A stretch of 64,000 nt of DNA from JAJDUF01 sp965214295 (GTDB taxonomy: Bacteria; Chloroflexota; UBA11872; UBA12225; JAJDUF01). The stretch is from positions 3,534,001-3,598,000 of the forward strand of contig OZ243944.1 in the NCBI GenBank assembly GCA_965214295.1. The letters are read 5' to 3'. Made by a program: the position numbers and the translations under genes. Shown in pieces: positions 42,597-51,094 of the stretch; the first letter of the stretch is position 1; each line of letters opens with the position of its first letter. The notes under the pieces are model-generated. The model made no database searches, was not told where the DNA came from, and saw only the letters and a list, made by a program, of their open reading frames with translations.

Positions 42597-43309
42597 GTGA
42601 ACAGAGCCACCGGGCAAGAGCACTGCTGGACGAGCCGGGTTGGGGCCTGCATTTCGATGCCCAAGGTCTCGTGCCGGTCGTCGCGCAGGATGCCGGCACG
42701 CGCGACGTACTGATACTAGGGTCCGCCAACCGGGAGGCGGTGCAGCGTTCGCTCGACACCGGAGACGCTTGGTTCTGGAGCCGCAGTCGGCAGGAGCTGT
42801 GGCACAAAGGCGCCACCTCCGGGCACTATTTGCGGCTGCGGCGTATCCGGCGCGACTGTGAAGACAACTCGCTCATCTACGAGGTAGAACCGGTGGGGCC
42901 GGCCTGCCATACGGGGCGGCCGGGGTGCTTCTTCCGCGACCTTGACGGCACCGAGCTACCGCCGCTGTCGGCGGAGGAACACGTCCCCACGGCGGCACCC
43001 CCTACGGAGCTGCTCGACAGCGTCTTCGAGGTCATTCTGGATCGGCAGCGGACGAAGTCGGCCGGCTCCTATGTGGCGACGCTGCTCGATCAAGGCCTCG
43101 ACCGAGTTGTGAAGAAGGTCGGTGAAGAGGCTGCCGAGGTCATCATCGCCGCCAAGAACCGCGACCGAGCGCAGGTAGCCCACGAAGTTGCCGACCTCTG
43201 GTTTCATACACTGGTGCTGCTGGCAGAGCAGGGCATGACTCCGGCGGAAGTGACGGCAGTGCTGGCCGCGCGGCGCGGTGGTGAGGAAGAGAGTACCAAG
43301 CGCGCGTAA
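42593..43309 (+). CDS. hisI: Bifunctional PRA-CH / PRA-PH HisIE
   Basis: 238 aa. The N-terminal half (about 15-118) is phosphoribosyl-AMP cyclohydrolase with the zinc and substrate motifs RSRQELWHKGATSG, DCEDNS and ACHTGRPGCFF. The C-terminal half (about 138-232) is the phosphoribosyl-ATP pyrophosphatase with KKVGEEAAEVIIAAK and ADLWFHTLVLL. ATGA overlap with hisF. It completes the two steps before HisA. The stop TAA lies in the left arm of a decayed palindrome. Confidence 0.95.
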   Translation: MSEQSHRARALLDEPGWGLHFDAQGLVPVVAQDAGTRDVLILGSANREAVQRSLDTGDAWFWSRSRQELWHKGATSGHYLRLRRIRRDCEDNSLIYEVEPVGPACHTGRPGCFFRDLDGTELPPLSAEEHVPTAAPPTELLDSVFEVILDRQRTKSAGSYVATLLDQGLDRVVKKVGEEAAEVIIAAKNRDRAQVAHEVADLWFHTLVLLAEQGMTPAEVTAVLAARRGGEEESTKRA

Positions 43310-43336
43310 GGGCGCAGCATGGCTGTGTCCCTATCC
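43308..43336. repeat. Decayed GTAGGGGCG palindrome
   Basis: TAAGGGCGCAGCATGGCTGTGTCCCTA, a mutated copy of the 28-nt palindrome. It overlaps the hisI stop codon. Confidence 0.55.
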
Positions 43337-43398
43337 TGGCAATGAGTCGGAGCCGCTGCCATCAGGGTAGCTCTTCACGGAAGACGGGCGGAATCAAG

Positions 43399-44592
43399 AT
43401 GGACAGAGACACCGGTCCGAACCCCCGCGAGCTGGCCCTGCGCTATGGCTGTAACCCCCACCAGAGACCGGCTCGCGCCGCTGCACTGTCAGGCCAGTTG
43501 CCGATCAAGGTGCTGGCCGGCAGTCCCGGGTACATCAATCTGCTCGACGCCTTCAATTCCTGGCAGCTCGTCCAGGAGTTGCGCGCTGCGCTGGACCTCC
43601 CGGCCGCCGCTTCGTTCAAGCACGTCAGCCCGGCCGGTGCGGCCGTGGCCATGCCCCTCAGCGCAACACTCGCACGCGCTTATTTTGTCGCGGACCTGGA
43701 GCTTTCGCCGCTGGCAACGGCCTATGCGCGGGCGCGCGGCGCCGACCGCGTGTCGTCGTATGGCGATTGGATCGCTTTGAGCGACCCGGTGGACGAGCAC
43801 ACCGCACGCTTGATCGGGCGCGAGGTGTCCGACGGAGTCATTGCGCCGGGCTATGCACCGGCCGCCCTCGCCAGCCTCGGCCGGAAGAAGGGCGGCAAGT
43901 ACCACGTGGTCGAGGTTGATCCCGGCTACACCCCGGGGGACATAGAGACGCGGGAGGTGTTCGGCGTCACACTGGAGCAGCAACGCAACACGCATCTAGC
44001 GAGCGCCCAAGACTTGGCGAACGTCGTAACACGGCGGTGCGACCTCCCGCCAGCGGCGACGCGGGACCTGCTCGTGGCACTGATTGCATTGAAGTACACC
44101 CAATCCAACTCGGTCTGTCTGGCCGTGGACGGCCAAGTGATCGGCATGGGCGCCGGACAGCAATCGCGGATCCACTGCACACGGTTGGCGGCGACCAAGG
44201 CGGACACCTGGTACTTGCGCCAGCATCCCGCCGTCTTGGGCCTCCGCTTTCGCCGCGGCTTGAGACGCCCGGACCGCGACAATGCCATCGACCAGTATCT
44301 TCTCGATGAGCTGACGCCGGCCGAAGAGCACGTCTGGCGCAAGTCCTTTCGCCAAGTACCCCAGCGTCTGAGCCGCGAGGAAAAGCAAGCCTGGCTCAAG
44401 GGCCTCACCGGTGTGGCGCTCGGCTCGGACGGCTTCATCCCATTCCGGGACAACATTGACCGTGCGAGCGCGAGCGGCGTGCAGTACGTGGCCCAGCCGG
44501 GCGGCTCGCTGCGCGACGAGCCGGTAATCGCGGCCTGCGACGAATACGGTATGGTGATGGCGCTTACGGGAGTGCGGCTGTTCCATCACTGA
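43399..44592 (+). CDS. Stand-alone AICAR transformylase (PurH C-terminal domain type)
   Basis: 397 aa from ATG 43399; the frame is open back to 43342. Catalytic pair Lys74-His75 (SFKHVSPAG), with RYGCNPHQ, KYTQSNSVCLAVDGQVIGMGAGQQSR and SDGFIPFRDNID of the formyltransferase. The IMP cyclohydrolase half of PurH is missing, so that step must be done by another protein. It formylates AICAR, the by-product of HisH/HisF just upstream, which makes its position here sensible. Confidence 0.9.
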   Translation: MDRDTGPNPRELALRYGCNPHQRPARAAALSGQLPIKVLAGSPGYINLLDAFNSWQLVQELRAALDLPAAASFKHVSPAGAAVAMPLSATLARAYFVADLELSPLATAYARARGADRVSSYGDWIALSDPVDEHTARLIGREVSDGVIAPGYAPAALASLGRKKGGKYHVVEVDPGYTPGDIETREVFGVTLEQQRNTHLASAQDLANVVTRRCDLPPAATRDLLVALIALKYTQSNSVCLAVDGQVIGMGAGQQSRIHCTRLAATKADTWYLRQHPAVLGLRFRRGLRRPDRDNAIDQYLLDELTPAEEHVWRKSFRQVPQRLSREEKQAWLKGLTGVALGSDGFIPFRDNIDRASASGVQYVAQPGGSLRDEPVIAACDEYGMVMALTGVRLFHH

Positions 44593-44599
44593 GACACTG

Positions 44600-44757
44600 A
44601 GACACCTCTCTCTACGTGTGGAGAGGGGGACCTACCCTTGTGAGAACCTCTCCCCACTCCCCACCCTGAAGGGAAGGGGCTATAGGTTGCCCCGGTGACT
44701 CCCCTTCTCCGGAGGGAAGGGGCCGGGGGTGAGGTCCAACCCGACGCCGGAATGACG
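44600..44757. repeat. Cluster of C/T-rich hairpins and a REP half-site
   Basis: Three hairpins: CCTCTCTC-TACGTGTG-GAGAGGGG (about 44605-44630), CCCCACCCTGAAGGG near 44656-44679, and CCCCTTC-TCCGG-AGGGAAGGGG with GGGGGTGAGG (about 44700-44734). A REP half-site GCCGGAATGACGG ends the cluster. No gene in this 191-nt gap. Confidence 0.65.
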
Positions 44758-44783
44758 GCAGTGAGGTAGGAGGAGTATTCGCT

Positions 44784-45566
44784 ATGGTCAGCGCGGTACG
44801 CCGGCCGCTCATCGCCGGCAACTGGAAAATGAACACCACCGTGACGGAGGCGGCGGACCTCGCTACGCAGGTTGGGGCAGCGGTGGCTCGCCACCCGGAT
44901 TGCCGGACGGAGGTCGTGCTGTGTCCGCCGTTCCTCTCGCTTGCGGCGGTGGCCGCGGCGGTAGAGGGTACTACCATTGGTGTCGGCGCGCAGAACTGCT
45001 ACCCGGCCGACGCCGGCGCCTATACCGGCGAGGTGTCGGCGGCAATGTTGGCGGCGCTCTGCCAGTATGTCATCGTCGGGCACTCGGAGCGTCGCGGGTA
45101 TTTCGGAGAGCAGGACGACTTTGTGCGGGCGAAAGCTGCCCATGCGCTCGTCCACGGCTTGACGCCAATCGTCTGCGTGGGGGAAAGCCTGGAGCACTAC
45201 GAAGCCGGCACCGGCGCGGCCTTCGTCACGGCTCAGATTACTGCCAGTCTGCACGACCTGTCCGCCGCCGCGGTTGGCTCGCTCGTGATCGCCTACGAAC
45301 CGATCTGGGCGATTGGCACGGGCCACGCTGCGACGGCCGAGGACGCCACTACGATGATCCGCACAATCCGCGCCACCGTCGCCGATACCTGGGGCGCTGC
45401 GGCCGCGGAGCGAGTCCGCATTCAGTACGGTGGCAGCGTCGCGGCGGCTAACGCCGGGGTGCTGCTGGCCGAGCCGGAGATTGACGGGGCACTGGTGGGT
45501 GGTGCAAGCCTCAAGGCCGACGAGTTCGCCGCTATCGTCGCTGCTGCCGAGGCGTCGCTGCCATAG
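44784..45566 (+). CDS. tpiA: Triosephosphate isomerase
   Basis: 260 aa. Catalytic Lys15 (GNWKMN), His100 (VGHSERR) and Glu172 (YEPIWAIGTG) all present, plus IQYGGSV at the phosphate loop. Interconverts DHAP and glyceraldehyde-3-phosphate in glycolysis. GGAGGAG precedes the ATG. secG follows closely. Confidence 0.97.
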   Translation: MVSAVRRPLIAGNWKMNTTVTEAADLATQVGAAVARHPDCRTEVVLCPPFLSLAAVAAAVEGTTIGVGAQNCYPADAGAYTGEVSAAMLAALCQYVIVGHSERRGYFGEQDDFVRAKAAHALVHGLTPIVCVGESLEHYEAGTGAAFVTAQITASLHDLSAAAVGSLVIAYEPIWAIGTGHAATAEDATTMIRTIRATVADTWGAAAAERVRIQYGGSVAAANAGVLLAEPEIDGALVGGASLKADEFAAIVAAAEASLP

Positions 45567-45661
45567 TGCTATACTTCTACCGGAGCGGTGGGCGTACAGT
45601 CGGCAAGGAATCAAGCGGAAGTGGCGCTTCAGCGGTGCGAAGGCACCTCAAGGAAGGTATA

Positions 45662-45886
45662 ATGGCGAGTGTCTTACATATCGCAATGATCATCCTCTCG
45701 GTGACGATGGTGATAGTCGTATTGCTCCAAGTAAAGAGTGCTTCGCTCGGTAGCGCCTTCGGCTCCAGCGATGCCTCGGTTTTCTCTACGCGGCGCGGCT
45801 TCGACAAAGTGCTCTTCAACTTCACTATCGTCCTCGGCGCGCTGTTCATCCTGCTCTCACTGGTCGTCCTCATCGTCACGAGCTAG
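45662..45886 (+). CDS. secG: Protein translocase subunit SecG
   Basis: 74 aa from ATG 45662 (AAGGAAGG upstream). Two membrane segments with the SecG signature between them: VLLQVKSASLGSAFG...STRRGFDKVLFNFTIVLG. tpiA-secG is a common gene order. Confidence 0.92.
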   Translation: MASVLHIAMIILSVTMVIVVLLQVKSASLGSAFGSSDASVFSTRRGFDKVLFNFTIVLGALFILLSLVVLIVTS

Positions 45887-45910
45887 GCACCGCACCAAGG
45901 TCCAGCGGCG

Positions 45911-46735
45911 ATGACCGCGCAGCCCGGCCTGCTGCACGCCAAGCCTCCCCCCCTCGATGCCGGAGTGATTGAGGCCGCCTGTGCGGGCCAGCTCGTCGGC
46001 CGTCGCGTCGTGTACAAGCCTCAGGTGGCCTCCACGAACAGCACCGCGCATCACCTGGCCCAGCAGGGTTATCCTTCCGGGACCGTCGTCACGACCGACG
46101 CCCAGATTGGCGGGCGCGGACGCTTCGGCCGCACCTGGCATATGCGCGAGCGAGCGAGCATCGCCTGTTCGGTGATCCTTCATCCCACTCTGGTGCCAGC
46201 CGAGCTAGCCAGACTTGGCATGGCAGCCGCTATTGCGGCGGTAGAGGCCGGCCGTGCCGCCGCCGTGCCGGCGCAGGTCAAGTGGCCGAACGACATCGTG
46301 GTCGGCGAGCAAAAACTGGGCGGTGTGCTCTGCGAGGCATCCCTACAGGGAACGGCAGTGCAGTATGCTATCGTCGGCCTCGGCCTCAACGTGAACGACG
46401 ATTTCCGAGACCGACCTGAGCTGCGGGCAACGGCGACCAGCTTCCGGCTGCATACCGGCCGGCAAGCCGACCGCAGCGCCCTGCTCATCAGACTCCTGCG
46501 CGAGCTTGACGGCTGGATTGCGGAAACTCGCCCGCACCCGGCCGTCCTGAGCGCGTGGGCCGCCCGGTGTGCAACGGTAGGCCGCACCGTAACGGTCCAC
46601 GATGCTCGCTCAGGCCGCCGGATCGCCTCCGGCCGCGCCCTCCGGCTAGAGGCGGACGGTGCGCTGATCGTGCGCCGGCCGTCAGGCGATATCCGCCGCT
46701 TCGACTACGCCGCCGTCTCCGTCCGGCACACCTGA
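45911..46735 (+). CDS. birA: Biotin-[acetyl-CoA-carboxylase] ligase, without repressor domain
   Basis: 274 aa. Catalytic domain with GGRGRFGRTWH (biotinyl-AMP loop), KWPNDIVV, KLGGVLCE and GLGLNVN; C-terminal SH3-like subdomain (RRIASGRALRLEADGALIV). No N-terminal helix-turn-helix, so it activates and attaches biotin but does not act as a repressor. Functionally linked to bioY at 31628. Confidence 0.93.
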   Translation: MTAQPGLLHAKPPPLDAGVIEAACAGQLVGRRVVYKPQVASTNSTAHHLAQQGYPSGTVVTTDAQIGGRGRFGRTWHMRERASIACSVILHPTLVPAELARLGMAAAIAAVEAGRAAAVPAQVKWPNDIVVGEQKLGGVLCEASLQGTAVQYAIVGLGLNVNDDFRDRPELRATATSFRLHTGRQADRSALLIRLLRELDGWIAETRPHPAVLSAWAARCATVGRTVTVHDARSGRRIASGRALRLEADGALIVRRPSGDIRRFDYAAVSVRHT

Positions 46736-46802
46736 CCCGTGCCCGCACCCGTCCGGCCAATCCGATCTCGCTACCCTGACAAGCGTAGGTACGGGCTGCA
46801 CC

Positions 46803-46828
46803 GTAGGGGCGCGATTGATCGTGCCCAG
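46803..46828. repeat. Decayed GTAGGGGCG palindrome
   Basis: GTAGGGGCGCGATTGATCGTGCC, a diverged palindrome of this class with a GATTGATC centre, in the gap after birA. Confidence 0.5.
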
Positions 46829-46959
46829 GGAGGATCGTGTGCCGAGCGGGCGCCATGAATGACGCACCTACCTATTCCCCTCCCCCCGTGATCTCTCGCT
46901 ACCGCTCGCGCGCCGCGGCAGGTAGACTCGTAATTCAAAGAACAACCGGAGTCGAAACC

Positions 46960-48243
46960 ATGTTCACCAAGCTACACATTCGAGGCTTCAAGCGCCTCCA
47001 AGACGTAGCGCTTGATCTCGGCAGGATCACTGTGCTGATCGGCCCGAATAACGCCGGCAAGTCCAGCGTCCTCCAGTTCCTCGCTGTCTTGAAGCAGTCG
47101 CTCGGCAGCTCCGGCTTACAACTGGATGGCCAACTCGTCCGGCTGGGCGATGCCAGCGATGTGCTGTCGCAGGAGACAAGTCCCGACGCTCGATCCCGTG
47201 TCTTTCGCGTCGAAGGCCGACTAACCCTCGCCTCCTGGTCCTCTGCTACAGCCACACCGTCAGTATGCCCGGTCGCCTACCAATGCCGTTTTGACCCTCA
47301 CGGACGGCTCACTCATCATATCGCTTCGCTGCACCATCCGGGAGAGAATCTTGAGCTACGGAACCAGGGAATAGACACCGACCCGACTGCCATCGCTCTA
47401 TCCCGAAACGGGCAAAATACCCAAGTGCATCTCAGGTCGGGTAAACTAATAGGTCAGGCAATTGCCTATAAACCTACGCCAGTATCTCATTATAGTGCTG
47501 TATTCGGAGCGCGGATTGCCTCCACTCCCTCACCCCCCCAGGGAGTGCTCTCCTTCATTGATGCTGTCGAAACCTTACTGAAAACGTACTACTTGGTTCC
47601 TGACAACCGTGGATTACAACAGACGAAAGTTGATATCAAGGAAGATGTGCCAAGTGAGATCGAGTCGGCCCAAGACGTTGCCACACGGCTCCTTTATTAC
47701 GATTCCACAGATACAGCGGGCCGGGTGAGCCGGTGGCTGGAGGAGGTTGCCGGACAGCCACTGCGGGTACAGCCTTTACCCAGGCAAGCTGCGCGTATCG
47801 AGAGCGTTGATGAGGCCGGTCAGAGAGGCGTTGCCAACGTGGGCGGTGGCATGCAGCATCTTGTCCACCTGCTGACTCAACTGGCAATTGCTCCTGGGCA
47901 AGCCTGCATCGGCATCGAGGAGCCGGAATCGCACCTGCACCCCAAGGCACAGGCTGACCTTGCGCGTCTCCTGGCCCGGGAGGCTGAGGCGCGTGACGTG
48001 CAGCTCCTCATCACGACTCACAGCGAGCACCTGCTGACGACGTGGCTCACGGAAGTCGCCAAGGGCACACTCGCCGGTGACGACCTCGCGCTGTACTACT
48101 TTGAGCCGCAGGGAGCGGGGGTGCAGGTCACGCCGATGCCGGTCAATGCGCGCGGCCAAGTCGAGGGCGGTTTGCGCGGCTTCTTCGATGCTGACGTGGC
48201 GCAGCTCACCGACTATCTGCGCGCGGTGGGTACCCGGAAATGA
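46960..48243 (+). CDS. AAA ATPase (OLD/SMC-like, without TOPRIM domain)
   Basis: 427 aa from ATG 46960. Walker A GPNNAGKSS (28-36), ABC-type signature region VGGGMQHLVHLL, Walker B ACIGIEEPE (Glu320-321) and ITTHSEHLLT. The architecture is that of AAA_15/AAA_21 ATPases found in anti-phage and toxin modules. There is no C-terminal TOPRIM nuclease as in OLD; instead a PIN-like gene follows with an ATGA overlap. The mid-section (47250-47640) is AT-richer than the surroundings, consistent with transfer. Confidence 0.8.
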   Translation: MFTKLHIRGFKRLQDVALDLGRITVLIGPNNAGKSSVLQFLAVLKQSLGSSGLQLDGQLVRLGDASDVLSQETSPDARSRVFRVEGRLTLASWSSATATPSVCPVAYQCRFDPHGRLTHHIASLHHPGENLELRNQGIDTDPTAIALSRNGQNTQVHLRSGKLIGQAIAYKPTPVSHYSAVFGARIASTPSPPQGVLSFIDAVETLLKTYYLVPDNRGLQQTKVDIKEDVPSEIESAQDVATRLLYYDSTDTAGRVSRWLEEVAGQPLRVQPLPRQAARIESVDEAGQRGVANVGGGMQHLVHLLTQLAIAPGQACIGIEEPESHLHPKAQADLARLLAREAEARDVQLLITTHSEHLLTTWLTEVAKGTLAGDDLALYYFEPQGAGVQVTPMPVNARGQVEGGLRGFFDADVAQLTDYLRAVGTRK

Positions 48244-48737
48244 AGCATACGTTCATCGTGGACCACAATGTAGTCCAATTCGCTGTCGCCGGGACGAATG
48301 ACCAAGAGGACGATGACTACACCTGCGCTGCCGTCATCAGTGCTATTGCCGAGAACTGCCATCGGGTGCCCAAGACCGAGGCAATCCATCAACGTCAGAT
48401 GTCGAAGCTCGCTGTAGAAGAAAAACGGGCCAGCTTCCGCTTCCCTCTGGCCGGGATGCTGGCAAATGTCTGGCGGGGCGTGCTGCAGAATGCCTTCAAG
48501 TCCCCGTGGGTGCAGGAAGCCGATCTGCCAGACCTCGATGCCGAATGTCGGCAGCGAGTCAAGGACGACGACCACGACTTCGTGCAACTCGCGATCCACC
48601 AGCAGGCCCCGCTCATCACCACCGACGGACCACTACGGGCAGCCATCGCCCAACTTGGTGTGGCGCAGGAGTGGAATTGGAATGCAATCCCTCCCGATGA
48701 GGCGCTACCCATCGCCGAAGAGCCTGGCGACGAGTGA
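48240..48737 (+). CDS. PIN-like nuclease, partner of the AAA ATPase
   Basis: 165 aa. Acidic residues fit a PIN-like site: Asp8 in FIVDHNVVQF, then Asp109-111 and Asp113 in VKDDDHDFVQLAIH, and Asp129 in PLITTDGPL. The LITTD segment is the usual last strand. The start overlaps the ATPase stop (ATGA), so the two are translated together. Probably a ribonuclease controlled by the ATPase, as in defence or toxin systems. Activity is inferred from motif and context only. Confidence 0.65.
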   Translation: MKHTFIVDHNVVQFAVAGTNDQEDDDYTCAAVISAIAENCHRVPKTEAIHQRQMSKLAVEEKRASFRFPLAGMLANVWRGVLQNAFKSPWVQEADLPDLDAECRQRVKDDDHDFVQLAIHQQAPLITTDGPLRAAIAQLGVAQEWNWNAIPPDEALPIAEEPGDE

Positions 48738-48806
48738 ATGCCAGGTCTGCGCCGTTGTCGGATCGTATATCCTGCTATGTCAAGATCATGTGGGAGGCGG
48801 CCGACC

Positions 48807-49382
48807 ATGAATGATGAACTCGATGCCAGCGAGATCGCGGATGTGCAAGCGGCGTTGGCGGCCCGGCTCAGTCGCTCGCGCTTCGCACACGTCGAGCGGG
48901 TGGCAGCTATCGCCGGCCGCCTGGCCGAGCTATGGGACCTCGACCCTGAGCCGGTGCTGCGAGCGGCCTGGCTTCACGACTGCGCGCGTGAGCTGAGGCG
49001 CGCAGAGCAACGCGCCCTGATACTGCCGTCCCGTTGGGAGGAGGCTGCCGTCCTCGGCTGGCACGGCCCGGCCGGCGCTGTGCTATCCTGGCAGCACTTC
49101 GGAGAAACGGACCGCAGCGTACTGGAGGCGATCAAGTACCACTCGATGCCGCAGCCGGACGCCAGCGCACTCACCAAGCTCATCTTTGTGGCCGATAAGC
49201 TCGACGCTGGACCAACGCAGCTCGAGCCAACGCTGGAGGGTCTCCCTGCCCGGTGCTCCGCTCCGAACCAAGCACTCCTCTTCGCCATCGAAACTCGCCT
49301 CCGAGAACATATCGAGCGGCGGCGGCCGCTGCAGCAGCAGGACGTTGCAGCGCATGCGCTGCTCCTGAAGCGTCTTGGCTGA
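48807..49382 (+). CDS. yqeK: YqeK-like HD-domain phosphohydrolase
   Basis: 191 aa from ATG 48807 (GGGAGG upstream). HD-domain metal ligands: His28 (FAHVERV), His57-Asp58 (AWLHDCARE), then HGPAGA and KYHSMP, and the late Asp in FVADKLD. Members hydrolyse Ap4A and related dinucleotides symmetrically. The family is often next to nadD or rsfS, not so here. Confidence 0.85.
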   Translation: MNDELDASEIADVQAALAARLSRSRFAHVERVAAIAGRLAELWDLDPEPVLRAAWLHDCARELRRAEQRALILPSRWEEAAVLGWHGPAGAVLSWQHFGETDRSVLEAIKYHSMPQPDASALTKLIFVADKLDAGPTQLEPTLEGLPARCSAPNQALLFAIETRLREHIERRRPLQQQDVAAHALLLKRLG

Positions 49383-49425
49383 TGTCAGGCTCACTCCTGC
49401 CACCATGCCCTATCCGTCGGCAGCT

Positions 49426-49550
49426 CGGCAGCCACAGCCGCACGGATGGTACCAGGGGTCGCGGGCCAAAACTCCGGCGGTCGCCGGCTCCCGCTGTCTG
49501 TCCCGCAGGGCCGGAGTTTTGGCCCGCGAGTGGTGCGGCTGTGGCTGCCG
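49426..49550 (+). repeat. Palindromic element, subtype A, interrupted by a second palindrome
   Basis: Perfect 18-bp arms 49426-49443 (CGGCAGCCACAGCCGCAC) and 49533-49550. Loop begins GGATGGTACCAGGGG and ends GTG, matching the 17-nt consensus, but about 70 nt are inserted between the two parts. These are the nested palindrome at 49459-49529. Confidence 0.9.
49459..49529. repeat. Nested palindrome inside the loop of another
   Basis: Arms TCGCGGGCCAAAACTCCGGC (49459-49478) and 49510-49529 are perfect 20-bp complements around a 31-nt loop. The whole unit sits in the loop of the outer element. Confidence 0.9.
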
Positions 49551-49957
49551 ACGGATCACGGCCTACGTGGGCGCAGCTACTGGCGCCGGTGACGCTGCTG
49601 CTCCTCGCGCTGCTCGCCGGCTGCGCGGACACCGAGCCGGGGATACCGACGGTGACGATCCGTGCCCTTGACCTCCGCTACGAGCCGCAGCACGTCACCA
49701 TTCCACGCGATCAGCCGGTCCGGATCGTCTTGCAGAACGACGGCATACTGGCACACGACATCAGTGTCGAGAAGCTGGAAGTCCAGGTTCAGCAGCTTCA
49801 AGGGGAGTGGGTAAGGTGCGAGGTCTACATCTACGCAGAGCGAGGGCAGCGCCTCGCTCTCACTGTGCAAGCCTCGAACCCGGGCACCTACGACTTCGTA
49901 TCCACCCTACCCGGCCTCGAGGCAGCCGGCATGCGCGGCACCCTTACCGTAGAGTAG
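49541..49957 (+). CDS. Cupredoxin-like lipoprotein with altered copper site
   Basis: 138 aa from GTG 49541, which is inside the right arm of the palindrome. Lipoprotein signal LLLLALLAGCADTEPG with lipobox LAGC. Cupredoxin fold: DLRYEPQHVTIPRDQPVRIVLQNDG, LAHDISVE with the first His, and YDFVSTLPGLEAAGMRGTLTVE. At the place where copper proteins have Cys and His (FxCTxPGHxxAGM) this one has Ser and Leu, so type 1 copper binding seems lost. The original N-terminus may have been altered by the repeat. Confidence 0.65.
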   Translation: MAADGSRPTWAQLLAPVTLLLLALLAGCADTEPGIPTVTIRALDLRYEPQHVTIPRDQPVRIVLQNDGILAHDISVEKLEVQVQQLQGEWVRCEVYIYAERGQRLALTVQASNPGTYDFVSTLPGLEAAGMRGTLTVE

Positions 49958-50047
49958 GTCCATCCCAACCAGCGGGTAGAATGTCTCTAGTTGTCCGGCC
50001 TGAGCCTCTTTGGTGCTATCCTTCATGAACATGGACATAGCAGGATT

Positions 50048-50251
50048 ATGACACGCTATCGGTTGGGTGTGGCACTGATTATCTGGGGCGGGCTGGCCTG
50101 GGTGCCATACTTCGGATTCCTCCTGATCGGTCAGGAGCCGCTGCTGCCGTTTCCCGTCCATCTCGGCTGGCACCTATCCGGGGTGATCCCGGGCACCATG
50201 CTCACCGGCTCCTCGATGCTCTTGCACCTCTATCGCCGGCTGCGCCGGTAA
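50048..50251 (+). CDS. Small two-TM protein
   Basis: 67 aa from ATG 50048 (AGCAGGA upstream). Two membrane segments, LGVALIIWGGLAWVPYFGFLLI and LGWHLSGVIPGTMLTGSSMLL, and a basic end (YRRLRR). Hypothetical; similar small proteins are common in Chloroflexota-like genomes, but no function is known to me. Confidence 0.55.
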   Translation: MTRYRLGVALIIWGGLAWVPYFGFLLIGQEPLLPFPVHLGWHLSGVIPGTMLTGSSMLLHLYRRLRR

Positions 50252-50261
50252 GCGGCGGCGC

Positions 50262-50314
50262 CGGCAGCCAGGGCCGCACGGATGGCGCCAGGTGTGGTGC
50301 GGCTGTGGCTGCCG
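50262..50314 (+). repeat. Palindromic element, subtype A
   Basis: Arms 50262-50279 and 50297-50314 (CGGCAGCCAGGGCCGCAC against GTGCGGCTGTGGCTGCCG, two mismatches). The 17-nt loop is GGATGGCGCCAGGTGTG. The arms match those at 49426 and 53922. Between genes. Confidence 0.9.
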
Positions 50315-50433
50315 ACAATCCCCGCAAGGACAGCGGACGACAGCATGGGAATTGAGGCGCTCACTCACAGGGGCGACGGCACGCACGGTCGTCCCGCGTA
50401 GCACAAGCGGCGCCCGCGGATGAATGTCGGAGT

Positions 50434-51093
50434 ATGGCCTTCGTAGCTGACCACGACGACATGCTCGACGCGCTGCATGGCGAGATCGCCTCGTGCCGGC
50501 GCTGCGCGGAGGCCGGCTATCCCATTCAGGGGCGGCCGATCCTCAGTAGCGTTGAGGCACTGCCGGCGCGGCGAGTCATGCTCATCGGACAAGCACCGGG
50601 ACGCCGTGAAGCCGCCGGCGGCCAGCCGTTCATGGGGCCGGCCGGGCGGCGGCTGTTTGCCTGGCTGGAGAGCATCGGGATAGATGAGCACGCTTTCCGG
50701 CAGCAGGTCTACATGACCGCCGTGACCAAGTGCTACCCTGGGCCGAGCGCCAGCGGACATGGCGACCGCCTCCCGTCGGCCGCCGAGCGGTCGTTATGCC
50801 GACCATTTCTGGAGCGGCAAGTGCGGCTGGTCAACCCGAGCCTGGTCATCCTCGTCGGCCGGTTAGCCATCAAGACCTTCCTGGGGAAGGTGCGGCTGGC
50901 AGACGCGGTGGGCCGTAGCTCTGAGCTAGACGGGAGACGGTGGCTACCGCTGCCACATCCATCGGGCGCAAGTACCTGGTTGAACCGGCCCCACCACCAA
51001 GCGCTGCTCGCACGGGCGCTCGTGCTGCTGCGCGACAGCGGCCTCGTCGAGGGCACGACAGCGGCTCTCGGAGCGACGGAGAGAGGGAACTGA
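50434..51093 (+). CDS. Uracil-DNA glycosylase superfamily protein (Fe-S type)
   Basis: 219 aa. UDG motif A GQAPGRREAAGGQPFMGPAG (52-71), motif with TAVTKCYPGP, and motif B PLPHPSGASTWLN. Four cysteines (21, 24, 100, 122) have the spacing of the 4Fe-4S cluster of family 4/5 glycosylases. Excises uracil from DNA in base-excision repair. The stop is 1 nt before the next gene. Confidence 0.85.
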   Translation: MAFVADHDDMLDALHGEIASCRRCAEAGYPIQGRPILSSVEALPARRVMLIGQAPGRREAAGGQPFMGPAGRRLFAWLESIGIDEHAFRQQVYMTAVTKCYPGPSASGHGDRLPSAAERSLCRPFLERQVRLVNPSLVILVGRLAIKTFLGKVRLADAVGRSSELDGRRWLPLPHPSGASTWLNRPHHQALLARALVLLRDSGLVEGTTAALGATERGN

Positions 51094-51094
51094 C

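Noticed and set aside
45657..45662. TATAAT just before secG as a -10 promoter
   Set aside because: It overlaps the start codon, lies directly after the ribosome site and has no -35; more likely chance.
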